Shown here one piece after another: positions 39,433 through 49,542 of a stretch of 64,000 nucleotides of DNA. The stretch is from positions 310,001-374,000 of the forward strand of contig NZ_JAALCJ010000002.1 in NCBI RefSeq assembly GCF_011078175.1. The letters run 5' to 3'. A model generated the notes under the pieces. It saw only the letters and a program-made list of their open reading frames with translations. It searched no databases and was not told the origin of the DNA. The translations under genes and the position numbers were made by a program. Numbering within the stretch: the stretch's first letter is position 1; every line of letters starts with the position of its first letter. This stretch comes from Enterobacter cloacae (GTDB taxonomy: Bacteria > Pseudomonadota > Gammaproteobacteria > Enterobacterales > Enterobacteriaceae).

Positions 39433-40235
39433 TTGGCCTCCTGTCGGTGCGTCACGAAGGGGCGTTCGTCGTCGGTAATAATGCGATCTTCTGAACCGCT
39501 GAGCACCACGTGGCGCAGCACGCCGCTGAAGGCACGCTCCAGATTTTCGGCGGTAAAGGTGGTTTCCGTCGGGCCGCTTGCCAGCACGGTGCCTTTAACC
39601 ATCACCGTGTAATCGCAAAACTCCGTGACCGAGCCTAAATTGTGAGTCGAAACCAGCATGGTTTTACCTTCGTCACGCAGCTCGCGTAGCAGGCTGATGA
39701 TCCTGGCTTCGGTTTTAACGTCCACGCCGGTAAACGGCTCGTCGAGAAGGATCACCTCGCCCTGCTGGGCAATCGCGCGGGCGAGAAACACGCGTTTCTT
39801 TTGTCCGCCGGAGAGTTCGCCAATCTGCCGATGGCGCAGCTCAAGCATATCCACCCGTTTCAGGGCGTCGGTGACGATCTGCCGATCCTGCGCTTTTGGC
39901 CGACGCAGAAAACCCATGTGCCCGTAGCGGCCCATCATCACCACGTCTTCGACCAGCACCGGGAACGACCAGTCCACTTCTTCCGACTGCGGCACGTAGG
40001 CGACCAGGTTCTGACGCAGCGCCCGATGAGGCGGCAGCCCCTGAATGGTGATAGTCCCCCTCGCCGCCCGTACAAAGCCCATCACCGCCTTAAACAGCGT
40101 GGATTTACCGGAACCGTTCACACCTACCAGCGCGGCAATCGATCCGCCCGGCACGCTGAACGAGGCATCACGCAATGCGGTATGACCGTTGCGGTAGGTC
40201 ACGGTCAAATCGGTTACGACAATCCCCTTCTGCAT
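39429..40235 (-). CDS. sitB: SitB, Mn/Fe ABC transporter ATPase
   Basis: This 268-residue ATPase has Walker [10 protein letters not shown], signature [10 protein letters not shown], Walker [13 protein letters not shown] and the switch histidine in LVSTHNLGS. It drives the Sit importer. It starts two bases after the sitA stop. Confidence 0.93.
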   Translation of the reverse strand: MQKGIVVTDLTVTYRNGHTALRDASFSVPGGSIAALVGVNGSGKSTLFKAVMGFVRAARGTITIQGLPPHRALRQNLVAYVPQSEEVDWSFPVLVEDVVMMGRYGHMGFLRRPKAQDRQIVTDALKRVDMLELRHRQIGELSGGQKKRVFLARAIAQQGEVILLDEPFTGVDVKTEARIISLLRELRDEGKTMLVSTHNLGSVTEFCDYTVMVKGTVLASGPTETTFTAENLERAFSGVLRHVVLSGSEDRIITDDERPFVTHRQEAK

Positions 40236-40237
40236 GG

Positions 40238-41149
40238 TTACTCCTTCATGCCGTCACGGATGCCCTGCACCAGCGTGCGGGTCGTGACGTTCAACAGATC
40301 GATGTAGGTCGGCACCGGGCCGTTTTCCGCGCTCAGTGAGTCGACGTACAGCACGCCGCCATAGTGGGCGCCGGTTTCACGCGCCACCTGGCGGGCCGGC
40401 TTATCCGAAACCGTGCTTTCGCTGAATACCGCCGGGATACGATGTTTTTTCACCAGATCGATCACCTTGCGCACCTGCTGCGGCGTGCCCTGCCGATCGG
40501 CGTTGATCGGCCACAGGTAAAGCTCCTTCAGGTCCAGATCCCGCGCCAGATAGGAGAACGCCCCTTCGCTGGTCACCATCCAGCGCTTATCTTCCGGGAT
40601 CTCCGCAACCTGCTTGCGCAGCGGTTCGAGGGTGGCGGTGATCTTCCGCTTATAGGCGTCAGCGTTGCGCTGATAGGTCTGCGCATTCGCCGGATCGTAC
40701 TTCACCAGCGCGTCGCGAATGTTATCGACGTAAATCAGGGCGTTGTCAGGGGACATCCACGCGTGCGGGTTGGGTTTGCCGTTATATGGCCCTTCGCTAA
40801 TCCCCATCGGCGTAATGCCTTTGGTGACAATCACTTCCGGCACACCGTTCAGATGCTGATAAAAGCGCTGGAACCACAGCTCCAGGTTCATGCCGTTCGC
40901 CAGGATCAGCTGCGCCTTTTGCGCACGTTTAATATCGCCCGGCGTGGGCTGGTACTCATGGATTTCAGCACCCGGTTTGGTGATGGAAGTCACGTCTGCG
41001 GCGTCCCCCGCCACGTTTTTCGCCATATCGGCGATAACGGTAAATGTCGTGATAACCTGGAATTTTTCAGCCGCCTGCGCGCCCGTGGTGGCCGCGGTCA
41101 GTAACAGCGAGCTGAATAACAGACGCTTCAATCCTTGCAGTAGGTGCAT
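40238..41149 (-). CDS. sitA: SitA, Mn/Fe-binding periplasmic protein
   Basis: This 303-residue cluster-A metal-binding protein has a signal peptide of about 26 residues (cleavage near AQA). Predicted metal ligands are the histidine in '[12 protein letters not shown]', the histidine in '[13 protein letters not shown]', the glutamate in 'VFSESTVSD' and the aspartate in 'LYVDSLS', the pattern of Mn/Zn-binding proteins such as Salmonella SitA. It heads sitABCD under an MntR-like palindrome (41189-41219) and a Fur-like box (41229-41247). Confidence 0.94.
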   Translation of the reverse strand: MHLLQGLKRLLFSSLLLTAATTGAQAAEKFQVITTFTVIADMAKNVAGDAADVTSITKPGAEIHEYQPTPGDIKRAQKAQLILANGMNLELWFQRFYQHLNGVPEVIVTKGITPMGISEGPYNGKPNPHAWMSPDNALIYVDNIRDALVKYDPANAQTYQRNADAYKRKITATLEPLRKQVAEIPEDKRWMVTSEGAFSYLARDLDLKELYLWPINADRQGTPQQVRKVIDLVKKHRIPAVFSESTVSDKPARQVARETGAHYGGVLYVDSLSAENGPVPTYIDLLNVTTRTLVQGIRDGMKE

Positions 41150-41188
41150 CGCAGAAATCTCCCGAGGTGATTAAATTCAAAGCGAAAT

Positions 41189-41219
41189 TAGCCTGTGCTA
41201 TAAGGTATAGCACAGGCTA
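41189..41219. promoter_or_regulatory. MntR-like double palindrome upstream of sitA
   Basis: A perfect 14-bp inverted repeat (TAGCCTGTGCTATA at 41189-41202, mirrored at 41206-41219) has a 3-bp spacer. Each arm with its flank resembles the MntR box of E. coli mntH; the right one matches about 16 of 19 positions from memory of that box. It likely represses sitABCD in manganese. Confidence 0.72.
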
Positions 41220-41228
41220 TATTTAAAT

Positions 41229-41247
41229 GAAAATAATTATCATTAAA
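41229..41247. promoter_or_regulatory. Fur-like box upstream of sitA
   Basis: GAAAATAATTATCATTAAA matches 14 of 19 Fur consensus positions and lies 9 bases beyond the MntR-like palindrome. Together they suggest dual iron and manganese control, as known for Salmonella sitA. Confidence 0.6.
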
Positions 41248-41274
41248 GATATGTCAACGAAGAGTGTTAGTTTT

Positions 41275-41305
41275 TGTAGGACGGGTAAGCGCAGCGCCAC
41301 CCGGT
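41275..41305. repeat. Classic REP element
   Basis: GTAGGACGGGTAAGCGCAGCGCCACCCGG; a single copy downstream of the antitoxin gene. Confidence 0.65.
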
Positions 41306-41316
41306 AAGAGGGCTAC

Positions 41317-41601
41317 CTAATGCCCGGCAAGGGCCTTATAAAATGCAGGGTTCTCCCGAATCACATTCAGTACCTTCGCCGCCAGTCCGGTTGGGTTGCG
41401 ACGTTTAGACTCCCAGCTTTTTATCGTGTCAACGCTCGTGCCAAGCGCCTTCGCCATTTCGCTTTGGGTGATATTGAGCTGTTCTCTGATTGCGCGAACA
41501 TCTGCAACTTCATAGCGGGTTACTCTGGAAGCTGCCTTCCTTCCGCTGTGGATCTCAACGGCTTCTTCAAGCGAAGATTTTAATTCATCGAATATACTCA
41601 T
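41317..41601 (-). CDS. XRE-family antitoxin (NadS/HigA-like)
   Basis: This 94-residue protein has a C-terminal HTH: 'IREQLNITQSEMAKALG' and 'SVDTIKSWESKRRNP', close to NadS/HigA-type antitoxins. ATG 41601 follows GGAGG and overlaps the toxin stop as ATGA. It would bind the toxin and repress the pair. The order is toxin then antitoxin. Confidence 0.85.
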   Translation of the reverse strand: MSIFDELKSSLEEAVEIHSGRKAASRVTRYEVADVRAIREQLNITQSEMAKALGTSVDTIKSWESKRRNPTGLAAKVLNVIRENPAFYKALAGH

Positions 41602-41990
41602 TGTCTGCCTCCTCCTGCCTGAATGGAGTACATAGTACACCTACCTTTTATGGCATAGGAAGCAGTATTTTTCAGAACAGAAGTCAGTTTTTTAAGTTCA
41701 GCTTTCTCTGCCTCAGTCAGGCTGTCCCTGGTGCTTTTTAGATAGGCCATGATGAAATAGATCACCTCTTCCGTTGCCAGAAAGTATATCACTCTGGCTC
41801 CCCCTCTCTTTCCTTTTGAGCCTGCGGCCATCCTTATTTTACGTAATCCCCCCGTATGCTGAATCAGGTCACCTTTATCAGGCCGGGCAATGAGTTCCTT
41901 TTGGAGATCCTTTAATTCATCATCCGTAGCAATGCTTTTGATCTGGCGGGTAAAAAGTGAAGTTTCGATAAATTCTATCGCGTGACTCAT
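41598..41990 (-). CDS. RelE/HigB-type toxin with extended C-terminus
   Basis: This 130-residue RelE-superfamily toxin has 'FTRQIKSIATDDELKDLQKELI' at the N-terminus, then 'GGLRKIRMAAGSKGKRGGARVIYF', the usual HigB2-like core, and 'YFIMAYLKSTRDSLTEAEKAELKK' helix. Most relatives end soon after that helix; here about 20 further residues (to AGGGRQ) follow, possibly from a shifted stop. ATG 41990 has AAGGA upstream. It is coupled to the antitoxin by a four-base overlap. Confidence 0.82.
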   Translation of the reverse strand: MSHAIEFIETSLFTRQIKSIATDDELKDLQKELIARPDKGDLIQHTGGLRKIRMAAGSKGKRGGARVIYFLATEEVIYFIMAYLKSTRDSLTEAEKAELKKLTSVLKNTASYAIKGRCTMYSIQAGGGRQ

Positions 41991-42126
41991 CCATGGTTCC
42001 TTCCTGAAACACAACAACAGCCTGGCTCATCAGCGCCAGGCTGTCGCTGCAATATTACTCTTCCATGAGCATATTGCGCCAATTAACTGTATTTATATAC
42101 AGCGCAATGGAGTTTTAAGAATCTGT

Positions 42127-44160
42127 TTAAACATCCGGGAACATCACGCTATTCCCCGGTGCTTCCCTGTGCAGATGGATAAAGTTCAGGTGCCGCTCGT
42201 ACTGGTCCAGAATGTCCGTGATCACCTGCTCCTTGCTGTAATCCATCAAATCATTCCCCTGGCTCCCTTCCAGCAGGAAGGTTTCCAGCCGGTAGTAGGT
42301 CGACTTCCCGCTGCGCGCGCGGTAGGTGAAACCGGGAACCGAATACTGCTGCGGCCAGATCTGGTAGACGAAGTTTTGCTCGTCGCCCATGTGCACCAGC
42401 AGATCCAGGTGCCCCAGGTTTTCGCCTTCATCCGGCGGCAGGTTTTTCAGCTCCACGTACGCGCCACGCAGGCGCAACTCCTGTGCGACTTCCTCCATCG
42501 CCGGGAAGCAGACCGTCTCCATCATCTGTTTGGTGTAGCGCGTGCCTGGATAGTTCATCAGACGCGACAGACGTTTCTTCCAGCTCAGCCTGTCCTGCGC
42601 CCCCAGCGGACGCGGGGCGGTGTCGCGGCTGGCGCTGACGCGGCGGTAGTCTTCCACTTTGAGCGATTTATACAGCCCGGCCATCACGAAGAAGATCACG
42701 AAGCTGAACGGCAGGCCCATGATCACCGTGGTGTTCTGCAACGCCGAAATGCCGTTGGTCATCAGCATGCCGAGCGTCAGCAGGCCAATGGCGACGGACC
42801 AGAAGATGCGCAGCCAGTTCGGCGCGTCGCTGTTAATGTCCTTCAGCTTCGAGGTGAAGTTCCCCAGCACCAGCGCGCCGGAATCCGCCGAGGTGACGTA
42901 AAACAGCAGCCCGGTAATGGTTGCCACCGAGGCGCTAAAGGTGAACGCCGGATACTGCGCCAGCAGGCTGTAGAAGCCGCGCTCCGGGTGCGCCATTGCT
43001 TCCTGCGCGAAGGTCGCATTTCCGTGGATAATCTCATGCAGCGCGCTGTTGCCGAAAATCGACAGCCACAGCAGGGTAAAGGTGAACGGGATAATTAATG
43101 TACCCATCACAAACTGACGGATAGTGCGCCCGCGTGAAATACGCGCCAGGAACAGGCCGACAAACGGCGACCACGCCACCCACCACGCCCAGAAGAAGAG
43201 CGTCCAGTTGTTCATCCACTCTGTCGGACGGTCAAAGGCGAAGCTGTTCAGCGTCATGCCCATAAAGCGGTTCACGTAGTCTCCCACGTTCAGCACTAAC
43301 GCATTGAGCAGGAAGGAGGTATCGCCCATAAACAGCACGAACAGAATTAAGCCCAGCGCCAGCGCCACGTTCAGCTCGGAGAGCACGCGGATGCCTTTAT
43401 CGACGCCAGACGTCACCGAGATGGTGGCGATTATCACCGACAGCGCAATCAGCGCCGCTTTGGCGGCCATCGAATCCGGGATATCAAACAGCACGCTCAG
43501 CCCGTAGTTGAGCTGTACTACGCCAATCCCGAGCGTGGTCGCGATACCGAAGATGGTGCCAATCACCGCCGCGATATCTACCGTGTGACCAATCGGCCCG
43601 TTAATTTTTTTACCAAAAATCGGATACAGCGCGGAGCGGATGGTGAGGGGCAAATTATAACGATAGCTAAAGTATCCGAGCGCCATGCCCATCAGCGCGT
43701 ACATCGACCAGCCCGTCAGGCCGTAGTGGAAAAGCGTCCAGACCATCGCCTGGCGCGCGGCTTCCATCGTCTGCCCTGCCCCTTCCGGCGGCTGCATATA
43801 CTGCGTGACCGGTTCCGCCACGGAGAAGAACATCAGGTCGATGCCGATGCCCGCGGCAAACAGCATCGCGGCCCAGCTCAGCAGGCTGAACTCGGGCTTA
43901 GACTGTTCTGGCCCGAGCTTCACTGAACCAAAGCGCGAACAGGCAATGCAGACGACGAAGACGATATACAGCGTCGCCGCCAGCAGGTAGTACCAGCCGA
44001 AGGTCTTCGATACCCAGTTCAGGGTGTGCCCAATCCACTCGGCAGAAAAATCACGAAAGAAGATCGTCGTCAGGGAAAACAACAAAATCAGCCCGGCGGA
44101 AGTATAAAATACGACCGGGTTGATTTTGTCTTTTTCTCTGTCTTGTGAAAGGTCTGTCAT
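42127..44160 (-). CDS. betT: BetT, high-affinity choline transporter (BCCT)
   Basis: This 677-residue proton-driven choline importer has the same length as E. coli BetT. About 12 hydrophobic helices fill residues 15-500, with the BCCT 'FWAWWVAWSPFVGLFLARISRGRT' segment in the middle. A long cytoplasmic C-terminal tail of about 170 residues is used for osmotic control. It diverges from betI across an operator-like palindrome. Confidence 0.96.
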   Translation of the reverse strand: MTDLSQDREKDKINPVVFYTSAGLILLFSLTTIFFRDFSAEWIGHTLNWVSKTFGWYYLLAATLYIVFVVCIACSRFGSVKLGPEQSKPEFSLLSWAAMLFAAGIGIDLMFFSVAEPVTQYMQPPEGAGQTMEAARQAMVWTLFHYGLTGWSMYALMGMALGYFSYRYNLPLTIRSALYPIFGKKINGPIGHTVDIAAVIGTIFGIATTLGIGVVQLNYGLSVLFDIPDSMAAKAALIALSVIIATISVTSGVDKGIRVLSELNVALALGLILFVLFMGDTSFLLNALVLNVGDYVNRFMGMTLNSFAFDRPTEWMNNWTLFFWAWWVAWSPFVGLFLARISRGRTIRQFVMGTLIIPFTFTLLWLSIFGNSALHEIIHGNATFAQEAMAHPERGFYSLLAQYPAFTFSASVATITGLLFYVTSADSGALVLGNFTSKLKDINSDAPNWLRIFWSVAIGLLTLGMLMTNGISALQNTTVIMGLPFSFVIFFVMAGLYKSLKVEDYRRVSASRDTAPRPLGAQDRLSWKKRLSRLMNYPGTRYTKQMMETVCFPAMEEVAQELRLRGAYVELKNLPPDEGENLGHLDLLVHMGDEQNFVYQIWPQQYSVPGFTYRARSGKSTYYRLETFLLEGSQGNDLMDYSKEQVITDILDQYERHLNFIHLHREAPGNSVMFPDV

Positions 44161-44225
44161 CCAGTATCCCCACTATTTTTGTAACTATTGAAATTCAAAA
44201 CCGCAACAATTAAGACACATTTTAT

Positions 44226-44239
44226 ATTGAACGTCCAAT
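44226..44239. promoter_or_regulatory. Palindrome between betT and betI, probable BetI operator
   Basis: ATTGAACGTCCAAT is a 14-bp palindrome with one mismatched pair, 66 bases from betT and 50 from betI. In E. coli BetI binds the betT-betI gap and releases with choline. The TTGAACGT core resembles that operator. Confidence 0.62.
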
Positions 44240-44288
44240 CAAAAAACGCTTTAATAGATTACCAACGCTGATGAATGGAGTGGCAAAA

Positions 44289-44876
44289 ATGCCCAAAGTG
44301 GGGATGCAGCCGATCCGGCGAAGGCAGCTTATCGACGCCACGCTGGAAGCAATAAATGAAGTGGGAATGCATGACGCAACCATCGCGCAAATCGCCCGTC
44401 GGGCGGGCGTTTCCACGGGGATCATCAGTCACTATTTCAAGGACAAAAACGGTCTGCTGGAAGCGACCATGCGCGACATCACCGGTCAGTTGCGCGATGC
44501 GGTATTAAGCCGTTTACGCGCCCTGCCAGACGGTAGCGCAGAGCAGCGTTTGCAGGCGATTGTCGGCGGCAATTTTGATGAAACTCAGATCAGCGGCGCG
44601 GCGATGAAGGCCTGGCTGGCCTTCTGGGCAAGCAGCATGCATCAGCCGATGCTCTATCGTTTGCAGCAGGTCAGCAGCCGCCGGTTGCTCTCAAACCTAG
44701 TATACGAGTTCCGCCGCGAGCTGCCGCGCGAACAGGCTGAGGAGGCGGGCTACGGTCTCGCCGCTCTGATTGACGGGCTGTGGCTGCGCGCTGCGCTGAG
44801 CGGCAATCCGCTGGATAAAACGTTGGCCCAGTCGCTCACCAGCCACTTTATCAGCCAGCATTTACCGACCGACTAA
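44289..44876 (+). CDS. betI: BetI, choline-responsive TetR-family repressor
   Basis: This 195-residue TetR-type repressor has an N-terminal HTH, '[23 protein letters not shown]' (residues about 28-50), and a helical effector domain. I use ATG 44289, giving the E. coli length and start (MPK..); ATG 44271 in frame adds six residues. It represses betT and betIBA, released by choline. Confidence 0.95.
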   Translation: MPKVGMQPIRRRQLIDATLEAINEVGMHDATIAQIARRAGVSTGIISHYFKDKNGLLEATMRDITGQLRDAVLSRLRALPDGSAEQRLQAIVGGNFDETQISGAAMKAWLAFWASSMHQPMLYRLQQVSSRRLLSNLVYEFRRELPREQAEEAGYGLAALIDGLWLRAALSGNPLDKTLAQSLTSHFISQHLPTD

Positions 44877-44889
44877 CCGAGGAGAATTT

Positions 44890-46362
44890 ATGTCCCGAAT
44901 GGCAGAACAGCAGCTTTATATTAATGGTGGTTATACATCCGCCACCAGCGGTCACACCTTCGAGACCATCAACCCGGCGAACGGTAAAGTTCTGGCGAGC
45001 GTACAGGCCGCCGGACGCGAAGACGTGGACCGCGCGGTTGAAAGCGCAAAACGCGGGCAAAAAATCTGGGCGGCGATGACCGCCATGGAGCGCTCGCGCA
45101 TTCTGCGTCGCGCCGTCGATATCCTGCGCGAGCGTAACGATGCGCTGGCAATGCTTGAAACCCTCGACACCGGTAAAGCGTTTTCCGAAACGTCAACCGT
45201 CGATATCGTCACCGGCGCGGACGTGCTGGAGTACTACGCGGGGCTGATCCCGGCGCTGGAAGGCAGCCAAATCCCGCTGCGCGAGACCTCGTTCGTCTAT
45301 ACCCGCCGCGAGCCGCTGGGCGTGGTGGCGGGTATCGGCGCGTGGAACTACCCGATCCAGATCGCGCTGTGGAAATCGGCCCCGGCGCTGGCGGCAGGCA
45401 ACGCGATGATCTTCAAGCCGAGCGAAGTCACGCCGCTTACCGCCCTCAAGCTTGCGGAGATCTACACCGAAGCGGGCGTGCCGGACGGCGTGTTTAACGT
45501 CCTGCCGGGGGTAGGCGCGGAGACCGGCCAGTACCTGACCGAGCATCCGGACATCGCCAAAGTCTCCTTCACCGGCGGCGTGGCCAGCGGCAAAAAGGTG
45601 ATGGCCAACTCGGCGGCCTCCTCCCTGAAAGAGGTGACGATGGAGCTGGGCGGCAAATCGCCGCTGATTATTTTCGACGACGCGGATCTCGATCTCGCGG
45701 CAGACATCGCCATGATGGCGAACTTCTTCAGTTCCGGCCAGGTCTGCACCAACGGCACCCGCGTGTTCGTGCCCGCGAAATTTAAGGCCGCGTTTGAGCA
45801 GAAAATCGTTGAGCGCGTGGGCCGCATCCGCGCGGGCGATCTGTTTGACGAAAGCACCAACTTTGGCCCGATGGTCAGCTTCCCGCACCGCGACAGCGTG
45901 CTGCGCTACATTGCCAAAGGCAAAGAAGAAGGCGCGCGCGTGCTGTGCGGCGGCGACGTGCTGAAGGGCGAAGGGTTTGACAACGGCGCGTGGGTGGCCC
46001 CGACGGTATTCACCGACTGCACCGATGAGATGACCATCGTGCGCGAAGAGATCTTCGGTCCGGTGATGTCCATTCTGACCTATGAAAGCGATGAAGAAGC
46101 GATTCGCCGCGCCAATGACACCGACTACGGTCTGGCAGCGGGCATCGTCACTGCCGACCTGAACCGCGCGCACAGCGCTATTCATCAGCTCGAAGCTGGC
46201 ATCTGCTGGATCAATACCTGGGGTGAATCCGCCGCGGAGATGCCGGTGGGCGGCTACAAACACTCCGGCATTGGCCGCGAGAACGGCGTCATGACGCTAC
46301 AGAGTTACACCCAGGTGAAGTCCATCCAGGTTGAGATGGGTAAATTCCAGTCCATATTTTAA
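44890..46362 (+). CDS. betB: BetB, betaine aldehyde dehydrogenase
   Basis: This 490-residue NAD-dependent aldehyde dehydrogenase makes glycine betaine. The catalytic glutamate is in '[11 protein letters not shown]', the catalytic cysteine in '[15 protein letters not shown]' near residue 286, and the cofactor loop is '[11 protein letters not shown]'. It lies 13 bases after betI and 13 before betA. Confidence 0.96.
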   Translation: MSRMAEQQLYINGGYTSATSGHTFETINPANGKVLASVQAAGREDVDRAVESAKRGQKIWAAMTAMERSRILRRAVDILRERNDALAMLETLDTGKAFSETSTVDIVTGADVLEYYAGLIPALEGSQIPLRETSFVYTRREPLGVVAGIGAWNYPIQIALWKSAPALAAGNAMIFKPSEVTPLTALKLAEIYTEAGVPDGVFNVLPGVGAETGQYLTEHPDIAKVSFTGGVASGKKVMANSAASSLKEVTMELGGKSPLIIFDDADLDLAADIAMMANFFSSGQVCTNGTRVFVPAKFKAAFEQKIVERVGRIRAGDLFDESTNFGPMVSFPHRDSVLRYIAKGKEEGARVLCGGDVLKGEGFDNGAWVAPTVFTDCTDEMTIVREEIFGPVMSILTYESDEEAIRRANDTDYGLAAGIVTADLNRAHSAIHQLEAGICWINTWGESAAEMPVGGYKHSGIGRENGVMTLQSYTQVKSIQVEMGKFQSIF

Positions 46363-46375
46363 CCGGGAGGTTTAT

Positions 46376-48040
46376 TTGCAATTTGACTACATCATTATCG
46401 GAGCCGGCTCTGCCGGCAACGTCCTGGCAACACGACTGACTGAAGATCCGAACACCACCGTCCTGCTGCTTGAGGCGGGCGGGCCGGACTATCGCTTTGA
46501 CTTCCGCACCCAGATGCCTGCCGCGCTGGCCTTCCCGTTGCAGGGCAAGCGCTACAACTGGGCGTATGAAACCGAGCCAGAGCCTTTCATGAACAACCGC
46601 CGCATGGAGTGCGGACGGGGTAAAGGGCTGGGCGGCTCATCGCTGATCAACGGCATGTGCTACGTGCGCGGCAACGCAATGGATCTGGACAACTGGGCGA
46701 AAGAACCGGGTCTGGAGCACTGGAGCTATCTGAACTGCCTGCCGTATTACCGCAAGGCAGAGACCCGCGACGTAGGGCCGAACGACTATCACGGCGGCGA
46801 CGGTCCGGTGAGCGTCACCACGTCCAAACCGGGCGTAAACCCGCTGTTTGAGGCGATGGTGGAAGCAGGCGTGCAGGCGGGCTATCCGCGCACTGACGAT
46901 CTTAACGGCTATCAGCAGGAAGGCTTTGGCCCGATGGATCGCACGGTCACGCCGCAGGGCCGACGCGCCAGCACCGCGCGCGGCTATCTGGACCAGGCAA
47001 AGCAACGCCCGAACCTGACCATCCGCACCCACGCTATGACCGATCACATTATCTTTGACGGTAAGCGCGCGGTAGGCGTCGAGTGGCTGGAGGGTGAAAG
47101 CACGATTCCGTCCAAAGCGACAGCCAATAAAGAAGTCCTGCTATGCGCAGGGGCCATTGCCTCCCCGCAGATCCTCCAGCGCTCCGGCGTGGGCAACGCT
47201 GAACTGCTGAAGCAGTTTGATATCCCGCTGGTACATGATTTACCCGGCGTAGGGGAAAACTTGCAGGATCACCTGGAGATGTATCTTCAGTATGAATGTA
47301 AGGAGCCGGTATCCCTCTACCCTGCCCTGCAATGGTGGAACCAGCCTAAGATTGGCGCGGAGTGGCTGTTTGGCGGCACCGGCGTGGGCGCGAGCAACCA
47401 CTTCGAAGCGGGCGGGTTTATCCGCAGCCGCGAGGAGTTCGCGTGGCCAAATATTCAGTATCACTTCCTGCCGGTGGCAATTAACTATAACGGCTCGAAC
47501 GCCGTGAAAGAGCACGGCTTCCAGTGCCACGTCGGCTCCATGCGCTCGCCGAGCCGCGGGCACGTGCGCATTAAATCCCGCGACCCGCATCAGCATCCGG
47601 CGATCCTGTTCAACTATATGTCCCACGAGCAGGACTGGCAGGAGTTCCGCGACGCGATCCGTATCACCCGCGAGATCATGCACCAGCCGGCGCTGGACAA
47701 GTACCGCGGTCGCGAGATCAGCCCGGGCGTCGAGTGCCAGACCGACGAACAGCTGGACGAGTTCGTGCGTAACCACGCCGAAACCGCCTTCCACCCGTGC
47801 GGTACCTGTAAGATGGGCTATGACGAGATGGCGGTTGTCGACGGCGAAGGCCGCGTTCACGGACTGGAAGGGCTGCGCGTGGTGGATGCGTCGATCATGC
47901 CGCAGATCATCACCGGTAATCTGAACGCCACGACCATCATGATTGGCGAAAAAATGGCCGATGCCATTCGCGGGCGCGAACCGCTGGCGAAGAGCACGGC
48001 GGCGTATTATGTGGCGAACGGCGCGCCGGTTCGTCGCTGA
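46376..48040 (+). CDS. betA: BetA, choline dehydrogenase
   Basis: This 554-residue GMC-family flavoenzyme oxidises choline to betaine aldehyde. The FAD loop is [13 protein letters not shown] near residues 6-18. GMC signatures '[15 protein letters not shown]' and '[15 protein letters not shown]' are present, and the active-site histidines are in '[11 protein letters not shown]' and 'GNLNATTIM'. The start is TTG at 46376, with GGGAGG seven bases upstream, as in E. coli betA. Confidence 0.95.
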   Translation: MQFDYIIIGAGSAGNVLATRLTEDPNTTVLLLEAGGPDYRFDFRTQMPAALAFPLQGKRYNWAYETEPEPFMNNRRMECGRGKGLGGSSLINGMCYVRGNAMDLDNWAKEPGLEHWSYLNCLPYYRKAETRDVGPNDYHGGDGPVSVTTSKPGVNPLFEAMVEAGVQAGYPRTDDLNGYQQEGFGPMDRTVTPQGRRASTARGYLDQAKQRPNLTIRTHAMTDHIIFDGKRAVGVEWLEGESTIPSKATANKEVLLCAGAIASPQILQRSGVGNAELLKQFDIPLVHDLPGVGENLQDHLEMYLQYECKEPVSLYPALQWWNQPKIGAEWLFGGTGVGASNHFEAGGFIRSREEFAWPNIQYHFLPVAINYNGSNAVKEHGFQCHVGSMRSPSRGHVRIKSRDPHQHPAILFNYMSHEQDWQEFRDAIRITREIMHQPALDKYRGREISPGVECQTDEQLDEFVRNHAETAFHPCGTCKMGYDEMAVVDGEGRVHGLEGLRVVDASIMPQIITGNLNATTIMIGEKMADAIRGREPLAKSTAAYYVANGAPVRR

Positions 48041-48050
48041 GTGCGAACGT

Positions 48051-48131
48051 CTCCCCTCACCCCGGCCCTCTCCCAACGGGAGAGGGTGTAATCGTCCCCT
48101 CTCTCTCTCTGGGAGAGGGGTAGGGTGAGGG
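48051..48131. repeat. Two pyrimidine-rich REP elements after betA
   Basis: CCCCTCACCCCGGCCCTCTCCC-AAC-GGGAGAGGG is followed by CCCCTCTCTCTCTCT-GGGAGAGGGGTAGGGTGAGGG, giving inverted copies between converging genes, a likely bidirectional transcript end. Confidence 0.7.
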
Positions 48132-48135
48132 ATAA

Positions 48136-48834
48136 TTATTTCCGAAACGCCTCAAGCCGCTTAACCTGCCGCCCTTCCCCGTCAAAATTCTCCGCCGCCA
48201 GCCAGGCGCGCAGTTCCGCATCCCTTTGCGGCCATTCGCCATCAATAATGGAGAGCATATCACTGTCGCGGTTACGTCCTTTACGCACCATTTTCTGGCG
48301 CAGGCGACCTTCCCAGACAAACCCCAGCCGCTCTGCCGCACTACGCGAGGCCGTGTTCATTGAATCGCATTTCCATTCCAGTCGACGGTACTTATGCTCA
48401 AAGGCATTTTTCAGCAGCAGCCACACCGCTTCGGTGCCGATGCGGGTACCTTTCATCTTTCGGGACCAGGTGACATGGCCGATTTCCACCGAGCCGAGAA
48501 ACCGTTCAATCGCCATATAGCTCACCAGCCCTACCGCCTGTTCAGTGCGTAAATCGATAACGGCAAAGGGCACCAGATCGGCATCCATCACCTTTCCAAG
48601 TACCCAGTGCGCAGTGGCTTCCACGCTTTCCGGCTGGGTGCTGACAAGCCAGGTCCAGTCGCTGTCATCACCCAGCGCGTAGGCCTCGTATAAATCAGCT
48701 GAATGGCGATCGGCATCCAGCGGCTCCAGACGGCAATACTGCCCGGTAAGCGGGGTGCGGGTTAAGACCCGGGCGCATTTCCAGTCGGGAACGATATCGT
48801 TAACGGTTTGACCATGTTGATTGATTTCGGGCAC
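48136..48834 (-). CDS. GNAT-family N-acetyltransferase (RimL-like)
   Basis: This 232-residue acetyltransferase of the RimJ/RimL type has 'YCRLEPLDADRHSADLYEA' at the N-terminus, the acetyl-CoA loop region 'MKGTRIGTEAVWLLL', then 'RLEWKCDSMNTASRSAAERLGFVWEG', the usual pattern of these transferases. The acceptor is unknown. It has no operon partners; it lies between betA and the cold-shock gene. Confidence 0.83.
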   Translation of the reverse strand: MPEINQHGQTVNDIVPDWKCARVLTRTPLTGQYCRLEPLDADRHSADLYEAYALGDDSDWTWLVSTQPESVEATAHWVLGKVMDADLVPFAVIDLRTEQAVGLVSYMAIERFLGSVEIGHVTWSRKMKGTRIGTEAVWLLLKNAFEHKYRRLEWKCDSMNTASRSAAERLGFVWEGRLRQKMVRKGRNRDSDMLSIIDGEWPQRDAELRAWLAAENFDGEGRQVKRLEAFRK

Positions 48835-48904
48835 GGCGGTGACTCCCTGAAAGGTAAGGAGTTTGTTATAGCAGGTTAAAAAGAGAACGAAAAGATCAGA
48901 AAAT

Positions 48905-48938
48905 GCAGGCCGGGTAAGGCATCGCCGCCCCCCGGCAA
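48905..48938. repeat. Classic REP element
   Basis: GCAGGCCGGGTAAGGCATCGCCGCCCCCCGGC, lying just beyond the 3' end of the cold-shock-domain gene. Confidence 0.65.
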
Positions 48939-48943
48939 AAAGG

Positions 48944-49417
48944 TTACTTCAGCAACTTCACCGTGGCGTCAATATCAATTTCATCTTCGGTAAAGATCAT
49001 TGTCGTGTTCTGGAAGGTGGTGATTGCCAGCTTCTTCACCGTGCGCATTTCACCCGGTTTTACCTCGGATTTTGGCTTGATGCTGTTCATCAGCAGCCCC
49101 ACCGACAGCACCGCGTTCTCTTTGTCGATTTTGGTTTCAACCGGCTCTTCTTCGCTGAACACCACGAAGGATTTGATTGAGGTGAGCTTCACGCGCTCGC
49201 CCGCGATATAGAGATACTTGCTATCCGGGATCACCTTCACCGCATAGGCGGAAAGGCCTTTGTTATTCGTCGTCGGCTCGAACGTCACCGCCGCATCTTT
49301 CTTAATCAGATCAGGGTTGGCGACCTTAATCACATGAAAATAGCGGTTGTCGCCGTTTTCATCTTTGATAAATCCAAAGCCTTTATCTTTAAACCACGTT
49401 GTGATTGTTCCGTTCAT
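48944..49417 (-). CDS. Cold-shock-domain protein with a C-terminal extension
   Basis: This 157-residue protein has an N-terminal cold-shock fold of about 70 residues: 'GTITTWFKDKGFGFIKDENG' with the RNP1 motif KGFGFI at 12-17 and an RNP2-like RYFHVI at 25-30 (the usual VFVHFS is altered). About 85 further residues of unknown fold follow, rich in beta strand and charged (AVLSVGLLMNSIKPKSEVKPGE). Such long CSD proteins are not the CspA type. An RNA- or ssDNA-binding role is likely; the extension is unexplained. Confidence 0.72.
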   Translation of the reverse strand: MNGTITTWFKDKGFGFIKDENGDNRYFHVIKVANPDLIKKDAAVTFEPTTNNKGLSAYAVKVIPDSKYLYIAGERVKLTSIKSFVVFSEEEPVETKIDKENAVLSVGLLMNSIKPKSEVKPGEMRTVKKLAITTFQNTTMIFTEDEIDIDATVKLLK

Positions 49418-49492
49418 CGCTGTTATCGCCTGTCAAATCGTCATGACTAAAGTTTTGCAGCGCGCAGTGTAATGCACAATGGCTAAGGAGAC

Positions 49493-49521
49493 AAAAAAAA
49501 GCCCCTGCACGGGGGCAGGGG
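49493..49521 (-). terminator. Rho-independent terminator downstream of budC
   Basis: Stem CCCCTGC (49502-49508) with GCAGGGG (49515-49521), loop of six, and on the minus strand an eight-base T run follows (49500-49493). It ends leftward transcription from the bud operon, beyond the ERIC element. Confidence 0.85.
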
Positions 49522-49542
49522 AAAACTCATGTCAGAGCTTTT

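Noticed and set aside
48051-48131. CRISPR-like repeats
   Set aside because: Copies are inverted REP hairpins, not regularly spaced direct repeats, and no cas genes are present.
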